The notes: generated from the sequence alone by a model not told the origin. DNA of 64,000 bases from Phymorhynchus buccinoides (GCA_017654935.2 CM065697.1:44229568-44293567); one strand, 5' to 3'. Shown: positions 1 to 13,036, counted from the stretch's first letter. Program-made: numbers and translations.

Positions 1-125
<125 letters not shown>

Positions 126-252
126 GACTGAGTCTCATCTCTATCTCTCTGTCGGTCCCTCTCTCTCTCTTTCTCCCCCCTTCCTTCCCTCTCTGTCTCT
201 CCCTCTCTCCCTCCTTCCCTCCCTCTCTGTCTCTTTCTTCTCCTCCCTCCCT

Positions 253-289
<37 letters not shown>

Positions 290-500
290 CTCTCCCTCCT
301 TCCCCACCCCCCATGTTTTATGATGTTGAATTTAGCGCTATTGATCTTTTCATTGTAGCAGTGAAGAATGTATAGACATTTTCAGGTACATCTGAGGAGA
401 CCTGTCGGTGGTGTGGGCCTCAAGTGAGCCTTGTTTATTGATTTTCAGGGCAGCGCATTAGCTGAAAGATTCAACTTTACAACGCCAGAAATTTCTCGGT

Positions 501-759
501 TTAACCCTTTCACCGCCAGCCATTTCTTACTATCTTAGCAAAAACATCCATTATACTTACCTGGTAGAGAAAAAAAAAAGCATCTGCAATATTGGGGATT
601 CTTCTGTGTCATGCACAAAGGCCTATTCTTACCTCCCAAAATTAAGAAAATAGGATCTTTGGATAACAGACCCTGGTTTGATGCCTTTTAGTGACATGGG
701 TGTTATTACTGTTAAACCATTGTGGTGCAAAAATGCGACGTTGGTGGTGAAAGGGTTAA
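501..759. mobile_element. piggyBac-like MITE with TTAA duplication (complete copy)
   Basis: TTAA at 501-504 and 756-759 bracket 251 bp whose ends are inverted: it starts CCCTTTCACCGCCA and ends TGGTGGTGAAAGGG. TTAA target duplication with CCC/GGG termini is typical of the piggyBac superfamily. No coding capacity. The right-end 44 bp is the unit of the satellite at 10453-11121. Confidence 0.75.
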
Positions 760-916
760 GCCTCCACCTACGTACTTCTGTAAAAGATGATAACAATTTT
801 GAAACTAAAATAATTAATCTGTTTATTAAACCTCCGCCAAATTTGTACGATGTGTGTGTGTGCTTGCTTTAAAAAAAAAAAAGAAGAGTAAGATCAGGGG
901 AGATATCGCACTCGGG

Positions 917-1162
917 CATGCACCACATGCACGCACACGCACACACGCACACACACACTCACATGCATGCACCCCAGACTACGTGCACACATGTGCGCAC
1001 ACACATACACAGAGAGACATGTACATACGCGCACGCACACGCACACACACATGCATGCACCCCAAACTACGTGCACACATGTGCGCACGCACACACACAT
1101 ACACAGAGAGACATGTACACACTCGCACACGCACACGCACACACACACACACACACACACAA
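917..1162. repeat. (AC)n tract containing a duplicated ~85-bp segment
   Basis: AC/GCAC-rich sequence in which a segment with CATGCATGCACCCCA and ACAGAGAGACATGTACA occurs twice. Frames through it are artefacts. Confidence 0.9.
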
Positions 1163-1189
1163 CATTGTGTGTAGGCTGCTTTTTTAAAT

Positions 1190-1281
1190 TGACAGACATC
1201 GTCACAGTCGTATCGTATTGGAATCAGATTGTATGCAGTGTGGCTGGCCCTTGGCTTAAGAGAAAGGAGGCGGCAAGGTAA
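1190..1281. repeat. Dispersed repeat, copy also at 19640-19720
   Basis: Both copies share a run resembling GTCACAATCGCATCGCA, then GATCAGATCGTGTA and GTGTGGCAGGCCCTT. Family unknown. Confidence 0.5.
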
Positions 1282-1789
1282 GAAAATGTAGTTAAAGCTA
1301 GCAGCTATGTTGACATTGCTGGGAATAGATTGTCCCATGAAGAGGCTTGCTAAATGCTATTATTATTACTACAGAGATGAGATTCTTTTTGATGGCCCAA
1401 TGGGTCATTTTTGACATCAGTGTAAATCCATTCAGAAAATTGGGGGGTGCAGGTAGGGGTGTTAGGTTTTGTGTTGAATCGTAAATGCGGCAAGAAGTTC
1501 GATTTATATTTTGTTCTCGATTGGTTCATTCTCAAATGGACATTTCCAGTTACTGCTTGGGGCAGCCAAGACTGCTCTAATTTAGTAATTATCATTATTT
1601 GCAGTTTGCAAAGCTTAAAGCAGAATTTTTTCCATTTGTTGCTGTAGCCTACACCGGGCCATGGACCTGACTTCTTTTTTCCTCCTTTTTGGTTTTCTGA
1701 GAATCTCATCTCTGATTATAGTGCTCTGTGTTTGCTCTGCATGGACATGAAAATGTCTCATGTATGCCTACTGTTGTTGTTTGTTGTAC

Positions 1790-2095
1790 CCTGGCTAAAG
1801 GCTCCATGGATTATCCCAACAGCACTTGAACACTATGGTACAAATCAAATGCACCAGCTAGGGATTGATGAGAACATTACGTGTGTGACCGTGGTTTTTT
1901 AAAAATCATCCCGCCATGTGGGCAGCCACACTCCGACTTCGGAGGATTTGGGAGACTGATCATATAATGCTGTGAGCTTGTCGTGGCTAAAGACAATCCC
2001 TGCATAACTACGCAGAGCATAACAGCATTTTGATGTAGCCTTGGTGTTCTAATTGGTCTGACACAGCCTTCAGCCAAAGCATATGCCTACTACAC
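1790..2095. repeat. ~300-bp dispersed repeat (copies at 46472-46745 and, inverted and partial, 18820-18995)
   Basis: Shared blocks include CAACAGCACTTGAACACTA, ACATTACGTGTGTGACC and CACTCCGACTTCGGAGGAT. Ends are not clear and no TIR is evident. Probably an old non-autonomous element. Confidence 0.65.
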
Positions 2096-2468
2096 CTAAA
2101 TAACATGGCACTGGCTTCCAGGGCTGGTGTAGGGCTGCTCTTGTGTTGGTAGGGCAGGTGGGGCCAGTGAGTCTCTGGATCCCTTTGGCGCTTTTGGGCG
2201 TTTCTTTTTCTTTCTTTTCTTTTCCTTTTTTTTCTTTCTTCTTTTAAGAAGAGGTGTTTGAGCTTTCTACGTTTGCTACCGGTAATTATTTTATTTTAGG
2301 ATCCGCTAAGCAAAAAGTGACTCAGAGCAAAATGTGGAGCAGTGAGAACTGGAGTACCTTGTGTGTTGGGAGCACGGTTGCTTGCATTTCAAGTGTGACA
2401 ATACATGTGTGCAAGTTCAAAATTGGCATCTTTGCATTTTTTATAAGCGAGAGAAAAATGTGTGTGTG

Positions 2469-2877
<409 letters not shown>

Positions 2878-3227
2878 CTCTCTATCTCTCCACCCCACCA
2901 GCCTCTCCCCCTCCCCTCACAAGTAAAGCGCCATACAAATATTTTCCACCATGTTCTTCGATGCTGGTTGCATCTTTGTAGCATATCACCAACACTCAGA
3001 CTGTGTGGGTTTATTAATTTGACTGGACTTAAAAGCGAAGATGAAAGAAAAAAGAAGTTTTTAAATAAATAGTGTGTGTGCATGCGTGTGTGTGTGTGTG
3101 TGTGTGTATCAAAGTGAAAGTCTACATTTTATTTAGAGATGGGCATTGAATGAGAAATTGTACCAAGTTTCATTACGATCGGTTCAGTGGATTAAGCGCT
3201 ATGGACTGGAACACATTTCCGTTGTGC

Positions 3228-3254
3228 ACGGACGGACACACACGCACACACATA

Positions 3255-3290
<36 letters not shown>

Positions 3291-3305
3291 CACGCACATT
3301 GACAC

Positions 3306-3337
<32 letters not shown>

Positions 3338-3475
3338 TTGACACACACACGCAAAACACACACACACACACACACACACACGCGCACACACACACACGCA
3401 ACACACACACACACACACACACACACAAATGACACACACACACACACACAAAATTAATGACACACACACACAGAC
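3228..3475. repeat. (AC)n/(ACGC)n microsatellite
   Basis: Alternating AC with ACGC blocks, interrupted by TTGACAC and AAATGACAC. A shorter AC tract lies at 3743-3776. Confidence 0.95.
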
Positions 3476-3740
3476 TGGACAACGCACAGCTCTCGTCCCC
3501 ATCCCATTGTACTCCCGTTCTGTTAGACCTGGGAGTACAAAAAGATGAAGATGAAAGCGCTCACCCAGGGTCTGTGTGTGTATGTGTGTGAATGTGAATG
3601 TGGGCAATGTCAGAATCGATAGACTCCCTATTACTGTGACCCAACACTATGCCGACACACATCAGAATCAATAGAGTACCTACTACCATTTAAACCCAAC
3701 ACTACGACTACTAATGTACCATTGCCACATCCACCAGCTA

Positions 3741-3777
<37 letters not shown>

Positions 3778-4586
3778 ATGCACGCACGCGCACAGAGAAA
3801 AGGCCACAGAAGCCAGCAAAGTAAGCCCACCCCATTTATTTTGAACTCGTTTTTTTTTTCAAATTCAACAAGACTGTCAGTGTCAACAAGACCTAATGAT
3901 CAACAAAGATTAGTAAATCATCAAATCACTATAAGCGCTTCCCCACCCCCACCCCTCTTTTTCTTTTATCTTTCTGTCTTTTTCTATGGTCACATCCCTA
4001 AGTGCGTACAGTTACTTCTAATGTCAGGCATGGGAATTGTCAGTCTTTTCGCTGATATCAGCTTTTTTGATGATCCTCTTCAGTCTTTTTTGTGTGCAAG
4101 TTTCAGCTTTTTTGATGGTCCAAGAGGACATTTATGAGATAAAAAAAAAGAAGCCCAATGAGTAAAACTTAAGTTATTTGTTATAAATGAATGCAAAATG
4201 AACTAAATATATCAGTCTTACTCAAGTTACTGTTTTTAAGGCTTAGATAACAGAAAAAGCTTCATTTTATGAGGCCTGTATCCCAACACACACGGTTTTC
4301 AGTTGGTTTTTTTTGTTCCTTGTTCCTATGCCTGGTTCCAGACCCCAATTTTCAGTCTTTTTTGTCTTCTCTAATTCCCATGCCTGAATCAGTGAATGTA
4401 GTTCTATACAAAGAAGTTGGTCGCTACCACAGCAAAAGAAGATGACATGTGATGATTTTTTTCCCAACCTACAACACTTTGTACTCCCATTTATGTGTGA
4501 ACGGGAGTACAAGTCAAAGTCAAAGTCAAAACTACTTTATTATCTCAACAAGAGGGATTACAATGCTGTCTCATGATGCAACAAGG

Positions 4587-5172
4587 GCAACAGAAAACAA
4601 AATATCCATGCATTTGAACAAAACAAAAGGAACAGAAAACAAAATATCCATGCATTTGAACAAAACAAAAGGAACAGAAAACAAAACATCCATGCATTTG
4701 AGCAAAACAAAAGGAACAGAAAACAAAATATCCATGCATTTGAACAAAACAAAAGGAACAGAAAACAAAATATCCATGCATTTGAGCAAAACAAAAGGAA
4801 CAGAAAACAAAATATCCATGCATTTGAGCAAAACAAGGAACAGAAAACAAAATATCCATGCATTTGAGCAAAACAAAAGGAACAGAAAACAAAATATCCA
4901 TGCATTTGAGCAAAACAAAAGGAACAGAAAACAAAATATCCATGCATTTGAGCAAAACAAAAGGAACAGAAAACAAAATATCCATGCATTTGAACAAAAC
5001 AAAAGGAACAGAAAACAAAATATCCATGCATTTGAGCAAAACAAAAGGAACAGAAAACAAAATATCCATGCATTTGAGCAAAACAAAAGGAACAGAAAAC
5101 AAAATATCCATGCATTTGAACAAAACAAAAGGAACAGAAAACAAAATATCTATGCATTTGAACAAAACAAAG
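4587..5172. repeat. 42-bp minisatellite, 14 copies
   Basis: The unit contains ACAAAATATCCATGCATTTG and AGCAAAACAAAAGGAACAG. The unit is 42 bp, so frames repeat every 14 codons. Because the unit has no stop in several frames on both strands, it creates long spurious open frames. One copy near 4825-4840 lacks four A bases. Confidence 0.95.
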
Positions 5173-5762
5173 AAAAAGAAAACAAAAATCGATGTACACA
5201 AGCAAATAATAAAGCAAAGTCAATCTTAACAATAAACAAATACTACCTTCATGCTCAACAAATGACCCCCCACCCCACCCCATTTCCCATCCCTTTCTCA
5301 TCCCCAACCATTCTTTCCCATCTCCTTCAATCCTCCCCCATCCCACTCTCGTCCTCAAATCCCTTTGGCCGAGAAAGTGGGGATGTACTCTGGGCAAGGC
5401 ATCTCCGCTTGTAAACAAATTTTAGCCCAGCCCGCCGGAAAATAGCAGCTGCCCCCTCTGCTATCTGGCAGTCATTGTCAGAAACGACAAACAACAAAGG
5501 GAGGGAAAGATGGGATTAGAGAAGGAGAGAAAGCAGTATAGCCTTAAACCCACAGCCGGCATATATAAAGCGTTCACGCGAGGCGCACGCCATCATTCTC
5601 ATCGCTGCTCGCGACAGAGACGGTTCAACCGTTCTTTTTTCCCTGTTGCCCGAGCCACTGTGAGGCAGAACTTCGCAGCGACTAGGCTTAGGCAGTCTAT
5701 AGCCAATCCCTGGGATTGGTAGTTTTCCCTTTAAGGAATGTAATAGTATGGTGGTTCTCCCC

Positions 5763-6078
5763 CCCCCCCCCGTGGGGATACCGGGGGTCTTTTGTATAAA
5801 TAGTTCGCCCACCTTCTGGAAGTTCTGTGCTTGTAGCTTCCTCTAATCTGTCACTCTTTGACTCTGCCTTTTCCCTTTGTTTACTAGCATCTACTATCTT
5901 TGTGCCTTACCGGTCCATTTTCCTGCCTTTTTTTCAAGAAACACTTTCAAAAAAGGTTTCCTCGAGCCGAAGTCGGACTAGCTGGGCCTAACTATTTCTT
6001 AGGCAGCATGATGCATCTGCGCTCATAATTGACAGGAAACTGTCTGAGCGATCGAAGAAGAAGAAGAAGAAGAAGAAG
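5763..6078 (+). mobile_element. AAG-tailed dispersed element, copy 1
   Basis: It starts CCCCGTGGGGATACCGGGGG, contains TCTTTTGTATAAATAG and CTGCCTTTTCCCTTTG, and ends GACAGGAAACTGTCTGAGCG followed by (AAG)n. The 3' simple tail suggests a SINE- or LINE-like retroelement, although no A/B box was seen. Other copies: 8936-9226, 39625-39935, 42139-42240 (partial), 44605-44831 (diverged), and inverted at 21232-21770 and 51682-52215. Confidence 0.7.
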
Positions 6079-6273
6079 TATGGTGTTTGATAAGCCAGCA
6101 ATGAGGGTGTCTGAAAATGACCCTCACTCGCACTCCAGTCCACCCCTTTCTTTCCCAACACCTTAATTTCTGTGCCAGTTTGATTTTCCAGGATACCCCC
6201 TCCTCCCTGCCACCCCCCCCCCCCCCCCATACACACAATCATCTCTCTCCCTCTCTCTCTGTTTTCACTGTCA

Positions 6274-6278
6274 TTCCA

Positions 6279-6340
<62 letters not shown>

Positions 6341-6367
6341 ATCATCTCTCTGTTTTCTCCTGTTCAT

Positions 6368-6451
<84 letters not shown>

Positions 6452-6473
6452 CCCTGTTGTTCCATCTCTGTTG

Positions 6474-6558
<85 letters not shown>

Positions 6559-6640
6559 TCTCTTTCTCTCTCTCTCCTCTCTCTCTCTCCCCATCTCCCC
6601 CCCCTCTCTCTCTCTCTCTCCACCTCTTCTCTGTGAATCT
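6274..6640. repeat. (TC)n arrays with short spacers
   Basis: Several pure TC runs separated by CTGTTTTC-type spacers. Poly-C runs follow near 6740-6760 and 6857-6880. Confidence 0.95.
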
Positions 6641-6930
6641 CAGAGGCGCAGGCCTGCCTTTGCTCTCTCTCCCCGCTCCACTGACAAGATAATTTCTTCT
6701 TATTGATTTTGCCGTTTTCTCCCCATCTCCATCCCCCTACCCCCCCCCCCCCCCCCCCTCTTCTCCTTGGTGCCTGTGGCTTTCTCAGTCTGCTTGATTC
6801 CCATACCCTCACCCCATCCCCTCACCCCATCCCCTTCCACCTCTACCCCACCAATACCCCCCCCCCCCCCCCCCCCCCCATCACGCACACACACACACAC
6901 ACGCGCCTCAATCCACTTCTTTTAAGTTCT

Positions 6931-7330
6931 TTAACTCATTCGCATCAACAATTTTGAATTATTAAAAAAACACTCACAAATCACTCCAGCCAAACCCACT
7001 CACAAATCACTCCAGCCAAACCCACTCACAAATCACTCCAGCCATACGCACAAACAAATCATGCATTAAAAAAAAAAGGAGAAATGAAAGAAGATCACGT
7101 GTTTTTGCTTCAGGTTTAGACATAGGGCAGTGGTAGATCAGAATTTTTAATATGTAGACTTTATATAGAAAAAAACTCCACACCAATTGGTTTACCCACA
7201 ACAAACCACTACAAAGGCAAAATTGTGGTCTGAGGGAGCGAAGTGAGTTTAGAAGTGACCAAGGTATGGTGTGCACACATATTTACTTCCCTTGAAGCAA
7301 ATGCATCAAATTGACAGGTATCTATTAATT
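6931..7330 (-). repeat. ~390-bp dispersed repeat with a 26-bp triplication (inverted copy of 50165-50545)
   Basis: The inverse of this sequence appears at 50165-50545. It shares GCAACAATTTTGAATTATTA-like ends and the block around TTTATATAGAAAAA. At 6971-7047 the 26-bp unit CTCACAAATCACTCCAGCC is present three times here but once in the other copy. Confidence 0.7.
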
Positions 7331-7458
7331 CCGCTCACATATACTTGAATGAGTTGAGACCAAGAGCCGGCATGCCAGCTTATGTTTTTCTTTCTTTCTA
7401 TCTTCAAAGTCAAAATGACGCAAATACAAACAAAAGCGCTGACACTCGTATGCATGCG

Positions 7459-7700
<242 letters not shown>

Positions 7701-7784
7701 CTACACCTCAGCCTCATGTGACACAGCAATGACCCACCAGTCCCCATCTTGTTCGGCTATCAAACGTGGGGCAGCGTCTTTGAG

Positions 7785-7885
7785 TACAGTGGTGGAATCC
7801 TGCTAACTCAAAGACGGGTAACTCAAAGTCAAAAACGCTGGATAACTCCCAATGATTTTTTCTGGTCCCAGTTTAACAGACCTGT
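7785..7885. mobile_element. Partial TA-flanked MITE, CAGTGGATTCC family
   Basis: It starts TA-CAGTGGTGGAATCCTGC and carries repeated TAACTCAAAG motifs next to the terminus. Related copies: 12850-13036 and 45724-45886. Confidence 0.5.
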
Positions 7886-7969
7886 TTACTCTTTTCGAAT
7901 AGTATTCTACTCAATTTGGACCTCTACTACTCTTCCCCCCCAAAAAAAAGCAGCTCTAATTTGTTTTAT

Positions 7970-8215
7970 GTAGTGGAGATGCCTTGCCCAGGGTGCATTC
8001 CCACTCTCTCGGCCAAGGAGATTTGAGGACTGCTGGCGTTGGGCGTGGCTACGTATGCATGTTAACACAATAGTGTTTGGACAGAGGGGCCTAGGACCCT
8101 CAAATTGTGTAGGCAGATAGTTAGGGTATGGGGCAAAAGTTCGAATACGAAACATCATTGGTCAAAGGTCAAGGTCACTGGACCCCCAAAAGTGCTGCCT
8201 CGCGGCTGGTTGATC
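7970..8215. repeat. Dispersed repeat, RTE-LINE-like 3' part
   Basis: It contains CCCACTCTCTCGGCCAAGG (also near 5355 inverted and 17010) and later GGTCAAAGGTCAAGGTCAC with GCCTCGCGGCTGGT. The latter resembles 48755-49010 (inverted) and the non-coding tails of invertebrate RTE-type LINEs; that comparison is from memory. Confidence 0.4.
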
Positions 8216-8379
8216 TAACGTTTCCTGCTCTAGTTTTAACATTCCTTGTCTCCACAGTGGCTTTCAGTTGATACTAACAATACTTATTTTCTAATCTCTC
8301 TTTTTAGAAAAAAAGCAGCATGGGTACCCTTACTGTGAATGCCATGGAAACCAGCCTCATCAATGTGACAATGTTATGA

Positions 8380-8380
<1 letters not shown>

Positions 8381-8422
<42 letters not shown>

Positions 8423-8432
8423 GGGGGGGGGC
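8381..8432. repeat. Poly-G tract (~50 bp)
   Basis: Nearly uninterrupted G. It may be length-collapsed or error-prone in assembly. Shorter G runs lie at 9453-9479 and 15228-15249. Confidence 0.95.
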
Positions 8433-8513
8433 AGAAACAAAGAGTGGCATAAAGAGACAGAGAGAAAGAGAATTCATCCTCCCTGAAACTAAAAAGGGAC
8501 ATAGGACAGTGGG

Positions 8514-8548
<35 letters not shown>

Positions 8549-8935
8549 GAGACAGACAGACGGAATGAAATTTCAGTTTCAAATCAATACACCCACATCA
8601 TCTCAATCACCACCCCTGTCTGTGTGACACTCCTCCCCTCATCCCTCAACACCCCCTCCCCCCCCCCCCCCCCCCCTCCAACCAGTCTCCACTCTGTCTA
8701 ACCACAACCCTCTCTACCTCTCCCCTCCACTCTCTTCCCTTCTCTTTCACCCCCTCAATAATTCCACAAGACCACAGCCCATCCCCACCCCCTTTTCATC
8801 CCTTTGTCTCACCCCCCCTCCCTTCTTCCTTGTCTTTTTCGCCTCCTCTGAAAGAATTGCGTAGTTGTGACAGAGCTTTGGATCACCACCATTGGGTCAC
8901 TAAACTTAGACCCCACACACACACACACACACCAA

Positions 8936-9226
8936 CCCCGTGAGGACTCTGAGGGTCTTTTGTATAAATAGTTCCTTCACCTTCTGGAAGTTCTGTGCTT
9001 GTAGCTTCCTCTAACATGTCACTCTCTTTGACTCTGCCTGTTCCCTTCTCTTGCTGTCGTCTACTATCTGCCTTTCCGATCCATTCTCCTGCCTTTTCTT
9101 CTTCTTCAAGAAACACTTTCAAAAAGATTTTGTCCAGCCGAAGTTGGACATGCTGGGCCTAACTATTAAGTATTTCTTACTTAGGCGCTTAATGGCAGCA
9201 TGACGCATCTGAAGAAGAAGAAGAAC
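8936..9226 (+). mobile_element. AAG-tailed dispersed element, copy 2
   Basis: Same blocks and (AAG)n end as copy 1. It lacks the GACAGGAAACTGTC segment before the tail. Confidence 0.65.
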
Positions 9227-9317
9227 CACCAAATTTGTCTCTTTTAAATGAGCGATTTTTGTTTAAACTGAACTGATTGACACGCCATAACACAACATGC
9301 ACAACATTTATTGGATT

Positions 9318-9452
9318 TTATTGGGTACTTTATAGTCACAGCGGCATCTCTGTGAAAATCGGGCTGCTCCCACCTGGAGAGCGCGGCACAGCCACAGGCG
9401 CGCCACCCATTTAAAAAAAGAAATTTTTTGCATGCGAGTTTTTGTGTGTGTG
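9318..9452. repeat. Fragment related to the 95-bp array unit at 63710-64000
   Basis: It shares TATAGTCACAG, ATCTCTGTGAAAAT and CGGGCTGCTC with the terminal array unit and continues GGAGAGCGCGGC. Likely part of a common SINE. Confidence 0.45.
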
Positions 9453-9504
9453 AGGGGGGGGGGGGGGGGGGGGGGGGGGATTTGACCAAATGACAACTTT
9501 TTCG

Positions 9505-9545
9505 TTGCCACTGGGTTTAACGTGTTCTACGTGCATGGGCACATG

Positions 9546-9576
<31 letters not shown>

Positions 9577-9690
9577 TCCACATTCAGACCGTAAAGCCTA
9601 GTGCAGAGTGAGAGGAAAAAACCCTGTACCCAGGTTCGAACTCGGGTTTACTTGACACAAAGCGAACGCGTTACCACTGTGCCACTCTAC
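9505..9690 (-). mobile_element. tRNA-derived SINE relic
   Basis: Read on the - strand it starts AGTGGCACAGTGGTAACGCG (A-box-like), then has GAGTTCGAACCTGG (B box). It continues TCTTTCGGATGAGACGATAA and ACCGAGGTCCCATGTG. Promoter boxes plus the shared body support a tRNA-headed SINE. Related relics: 49985-50150 and 55810-56015. Confidence 0.6.
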
Positions 9691-9879
9691 ACTCTGCCGA
9701 CTTTTGCATTGCCTCTCGCTGTATTAATTACTCTGTTTCACTTTCAGGCATACACTGATGCACACTTCTCTTTCTGTGTTTCTGTCTCCGTCTCTCTCTC
9801 TCTCTGCATTAATTTGCTTTGAGTATCTCCATCTTTGCTATAGTAATTAAGGCATTTTCCATCACCTCAGCTCCCCACC

Positions 9880-9925
9880 CCCTCTTGTTCTCTATCTCTC
9901 TCTCTCTCTCTCTGTGATGTGTGTT

Positions 9926-10005
<80 letters not shown>

Positions 10006-10230
10006 ACCCCTCTCATCTCTCTCCCCTCTCTCTCTCCTCTCTCCTCCCTCCCTCCCTCCCCCCTCCCCACTACCCTCTCCTCTCTACTTTTTTCTTTGTG
10101 TCGTACCCCCCATTGCTCTTCTCCATTTTTACTTCTGTTTCTTCACTTCCCCCCCCCCCTCCCACCCCCCTCTCTCTCTCTCTCTCCCTCCCTCTCTCCT
10201 CCTTCTCTCTCTCTCTCTCTCTGCACTGCA
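9880..10230. repeat. (TC)n and CT-rich tract
   Basis: Pure TC at about 9931-9997, then TC/CCCTCC-rich sequence and another TC run ending near 10222. Confidence 0.9.
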
Positions 10231-10452
10231 GGCTCCTGACAGCCTGGTGTCTGCATTTTAGTGTGACTACTGCTCCAGAGACAAGAGGCAAAGAGGTGTT
10301 ATGTGTGTTGCTGTTAGCGGCATTCATACATAGAGAGCTCCAGCATCCATGACACATGCCCTGTGTGTGAAAAACTCCAAAAGTAAGAGACACCGCCAAC
10401 AACCCAACAAGATGGAGTGTCTGTCTGTCTGTCTGTCTGCTCCTGCTTAACA

Positions 10453-11121
10453 TAATGATTTTGACCGCCAATGTCGCATTTATGCATCATAATGATTTAA
10501 CCCTTTCACCGCCAATGTCGCATTTATGCACTACAATGGTTTAACCCTTTCACCGCCAATGTCGCATTTATGCACCACAATGGTTTAACCCTTTCACCGC
10601 CAATGTCGCATTTATGCACCACAATGGCTTAACCCTTTCACCGCCAATGTCGCATTTATGCACCACAATGGTTTTAACCCTTTCACCGCCAATGTCGCAT
10701 TTATGCACCACAATGGTTTAACCCTTTCACCGCCAATGTCGCATTTATGCACCACAATGGTTTAAACCCTTTCACCGCCAATGTCGCATTTATGCACCAC
10801 AATGGTGTAACCCTTTCACCGCCAATGTCGCATTTATGCACCACAATGGTTTAACCCTTTCACCGCCAATGTCGCATTTTTATGCACCACAATGGTTTAA
10901 CACCCTTTCACCGCCAATGTCGCATTTATGCACCACAATGGTTTAACCCTTTCACCGCCAATGTCGCATTTATGCACCACAATGGTGTAACCCTTTCACC
11001 GCCAATGTCGCATTTATGCACCACAATGGCTTAACCCTTTCACCGCCAATGTCGCATTTATGCACCACAATGGTTTAACCCTTTCACCGCCAATGTCGCA
11101 TTTATGCACCACAATGATTTA
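10453..11121. repeat. 44-bp satellite, about 15 copies, made from a MITE end
   Basis: The unit reads TTTAACCCTTTCACCGCCA, then ATGTCGCATTTATGCACCAC. The period is 44 bp, with a few one- or two-base slips. The unit equals the inverted right end of the piggyBac-like MITE at 501-759. Confidence 0.93.
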
Positions 11122-11672
11122 GCACCCATGGCCATGTCATTAAAACTCTTCAAATCAGGGTCTATTATTCAATGATATTGTGTTTCTAAATTTGGGCAGT
11201 AAGGATTGACCCTATTATAGATGATGCGTCTTAAAGAAATCCCACAATTTTGCAGACAAAATCTTTTCTGTAGCCAAGTAAGTTTAACGGACATTTCTGG
11301 CTCAAAGATGGCTGGCGGTGAAAAGGTTAACACCCATGTCACTAAAACGCATCGAATCAGGGCCTGTTATCTGAAGACCCTATTTTCTTAATTTTGGGAG
11401 GTATGGACAGGCCTAATGTTAAAGAGGTCACAGAGGCATTCCCAGTATTGCAGATGATTTGTTTCTCTACCCAGATAAGTTTAATGGTATTTTTTGGCTG
11501 AACAATGGCTGGCAGCAAAAGGGTTAAAACTCGTCAAATCAGGGTCTATTATTCTATGATATTGTGTTGCAAAATTTGGGCAGTAAGGATTGACCCTGTT
11601 CTAAATGTATCACAGAGAAATCCCACAATATTGCAGACATGGCTCAAAGATGGCTGGCGGTGAAAGGGTTAA
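11122..11672. mobile_element. Three more or less complete piggyBac-like MITE bodies in tandem
   Basis: MITE bodies end at 11330 (GGCTGGCGGTGAAAAGGTTAA-like), 11527 and 11672, each at TTAA. They share CAAATCAGGGTCTATTATTC and GGGCAGTAAGGATTGACCCT. The satellite at 10453-11121 is the expanded left end of the first. Confidence 0.7.
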
Positions 11673-12403
11673 CCTTCACTGCTGTTGTTGGCACTGCTAC
11701 CTTGTCATGCCCAAAAAAAAATAGCCCCCCCCCCTTTCACCTCTCCATTCTTTCCCTTTTTTTCTCCCTCTTTCTTCATTCCATGACTTTTTGCCAAAGA
11801 GTCTGTACTCTCCCTCACTGAGCTATTATTATTCTCTCACATTGGCAGCGCTCTAAGCACCTAAACACCGCCTTATTCATCCCCCACTTGACAAAACAAA
11901 CAGGAATGTTGCCTTGAAACGATTATTATTACCATTAACTAGTAAGATAACTGCATGTGGGTTTGTTTTTGTGGTTTTCCCCCCACATAATTGAGAGTGA
12001 CAAAGTCACGCTTTAAACAGGCATGGTATTTTTCAGCAACTTTAGTTGAAATAACAAACAAACATTACATTTATTTTTTAAAGCGACAAACTTAGACTCC
12101 TTTGCCTGATCTATATCGGGGCAAAGGACAATATAGAAAAAGCAAAGGTTGGGCTTGTGGGGTTGGATGTTTGGTTTTGTAGTATCAATATGAATTAGGA
12201 GGCTATGCTTACTCATTGAATACAGCACCCTAAATAAAATTTTAACAAGAGGCAAAGCCTTCAAGGCTCACTCGAACCGGAACATGTGGGACAACAACAA
12301 ACAAAGATTGAGGAGTGTCTAAAGTACAAGATTGCCAATAAAATTTGAAAGTACAATTAAAACTATCGTTAATGGATACAACTAAAAAAAGAAAAGAAAA
12401 AGT

Positions 12404-12476
12404 GCCTGTGCGAGAATCAGACCCGGAACCATTGGCATGACAGACAGACGCTCTACCAATGAGCTATTGAGGCTTT
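12404..12476 (-). mobile_element. tRNA-like SINE head or tRNA pseudogene
   Basis: The - strand starts GCCTCAATAGCTCATTGGTA, has a good D arm (GCTC/GAGC) and an anticodon-loop-like CTGTCAT. A degenerate T arm is followed by TTTTT. The anticodon stem pairs at only about three of five positions and the acceptor stem does not close, so it is not a functional tRNA gene. Confidence 0.5.
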
Positions 12477-12849
12477 CAGTGTTGATGAGTTTCTTAACTC
12501 ATGTTGCCTGTTGAATACTCTCTAACCCACTAATCTAAAATGTTATCTGTTGTCTGTTTACAGTGTTGTTTTAAGTATTTCATTATTCAAATCATTATTG
12601 TTTGAAAGCTTGCATAGACATCTATATGTGTGCACAGTTTGAACAATGTATGCCTTCTATTTCCCGAGAAAATGCCAACGTTAAAGTTTGGAGATTAGAC
12701 CACGGATGCAACACACACTTACATACACACAGACACACAAACGAACAACTATCATACAGTGATACTACAGACTCGAGTGAGCCAAAAAGATGAATAAAAA
12801 TAAAAGAGAAACTACACAGCGGGCAAAAGGCTGTGAAACCTATAGTGCC

Positions 12850-13036
12850 TATGCTATGCTATTGCTTTCGCCTTGTCAAAATTGCTTAAGTCAAAATTGA
12901 AGGGACTGAAATTTTATTTTGAGATAGCCAATATTTTGAGTTGAAAAGACTTTTCAACATAGAGATTATTATACTGGGACCCAAACATTATTGTGAGTTA
13001 TCCAGTCTTTTTGAGTTATCAGGAATCCACTGTACA
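12850..13036. mobile_element. CAGTGGATTCC-family MITE
   Basis: Its right end reads GAGTTATCAGGAATCCACTG-TA, the inverse of the 7785 copy, with GAGTTATCCAG subterminal motifs. The left end is degraded. Confidence 0.5.

Noticed and set aside
4449..5418. Long open frames on both strands across 4.4-5.4 kb
   Set aside because: They are produced by a stop-free 42-bp minisatellite; no start context, domain or intron structure supports a gene.
10453..11121. CRISPR-like array
   Set aside because: The 44-bp units are contiguous with no unique spacers, and the host is a eukaryote.
12404..12476. Functional tRNA-Asp gene
   Set aside because: Acceptor and anticodon stems do not pair; better explained as a SINE head or pseudogene.
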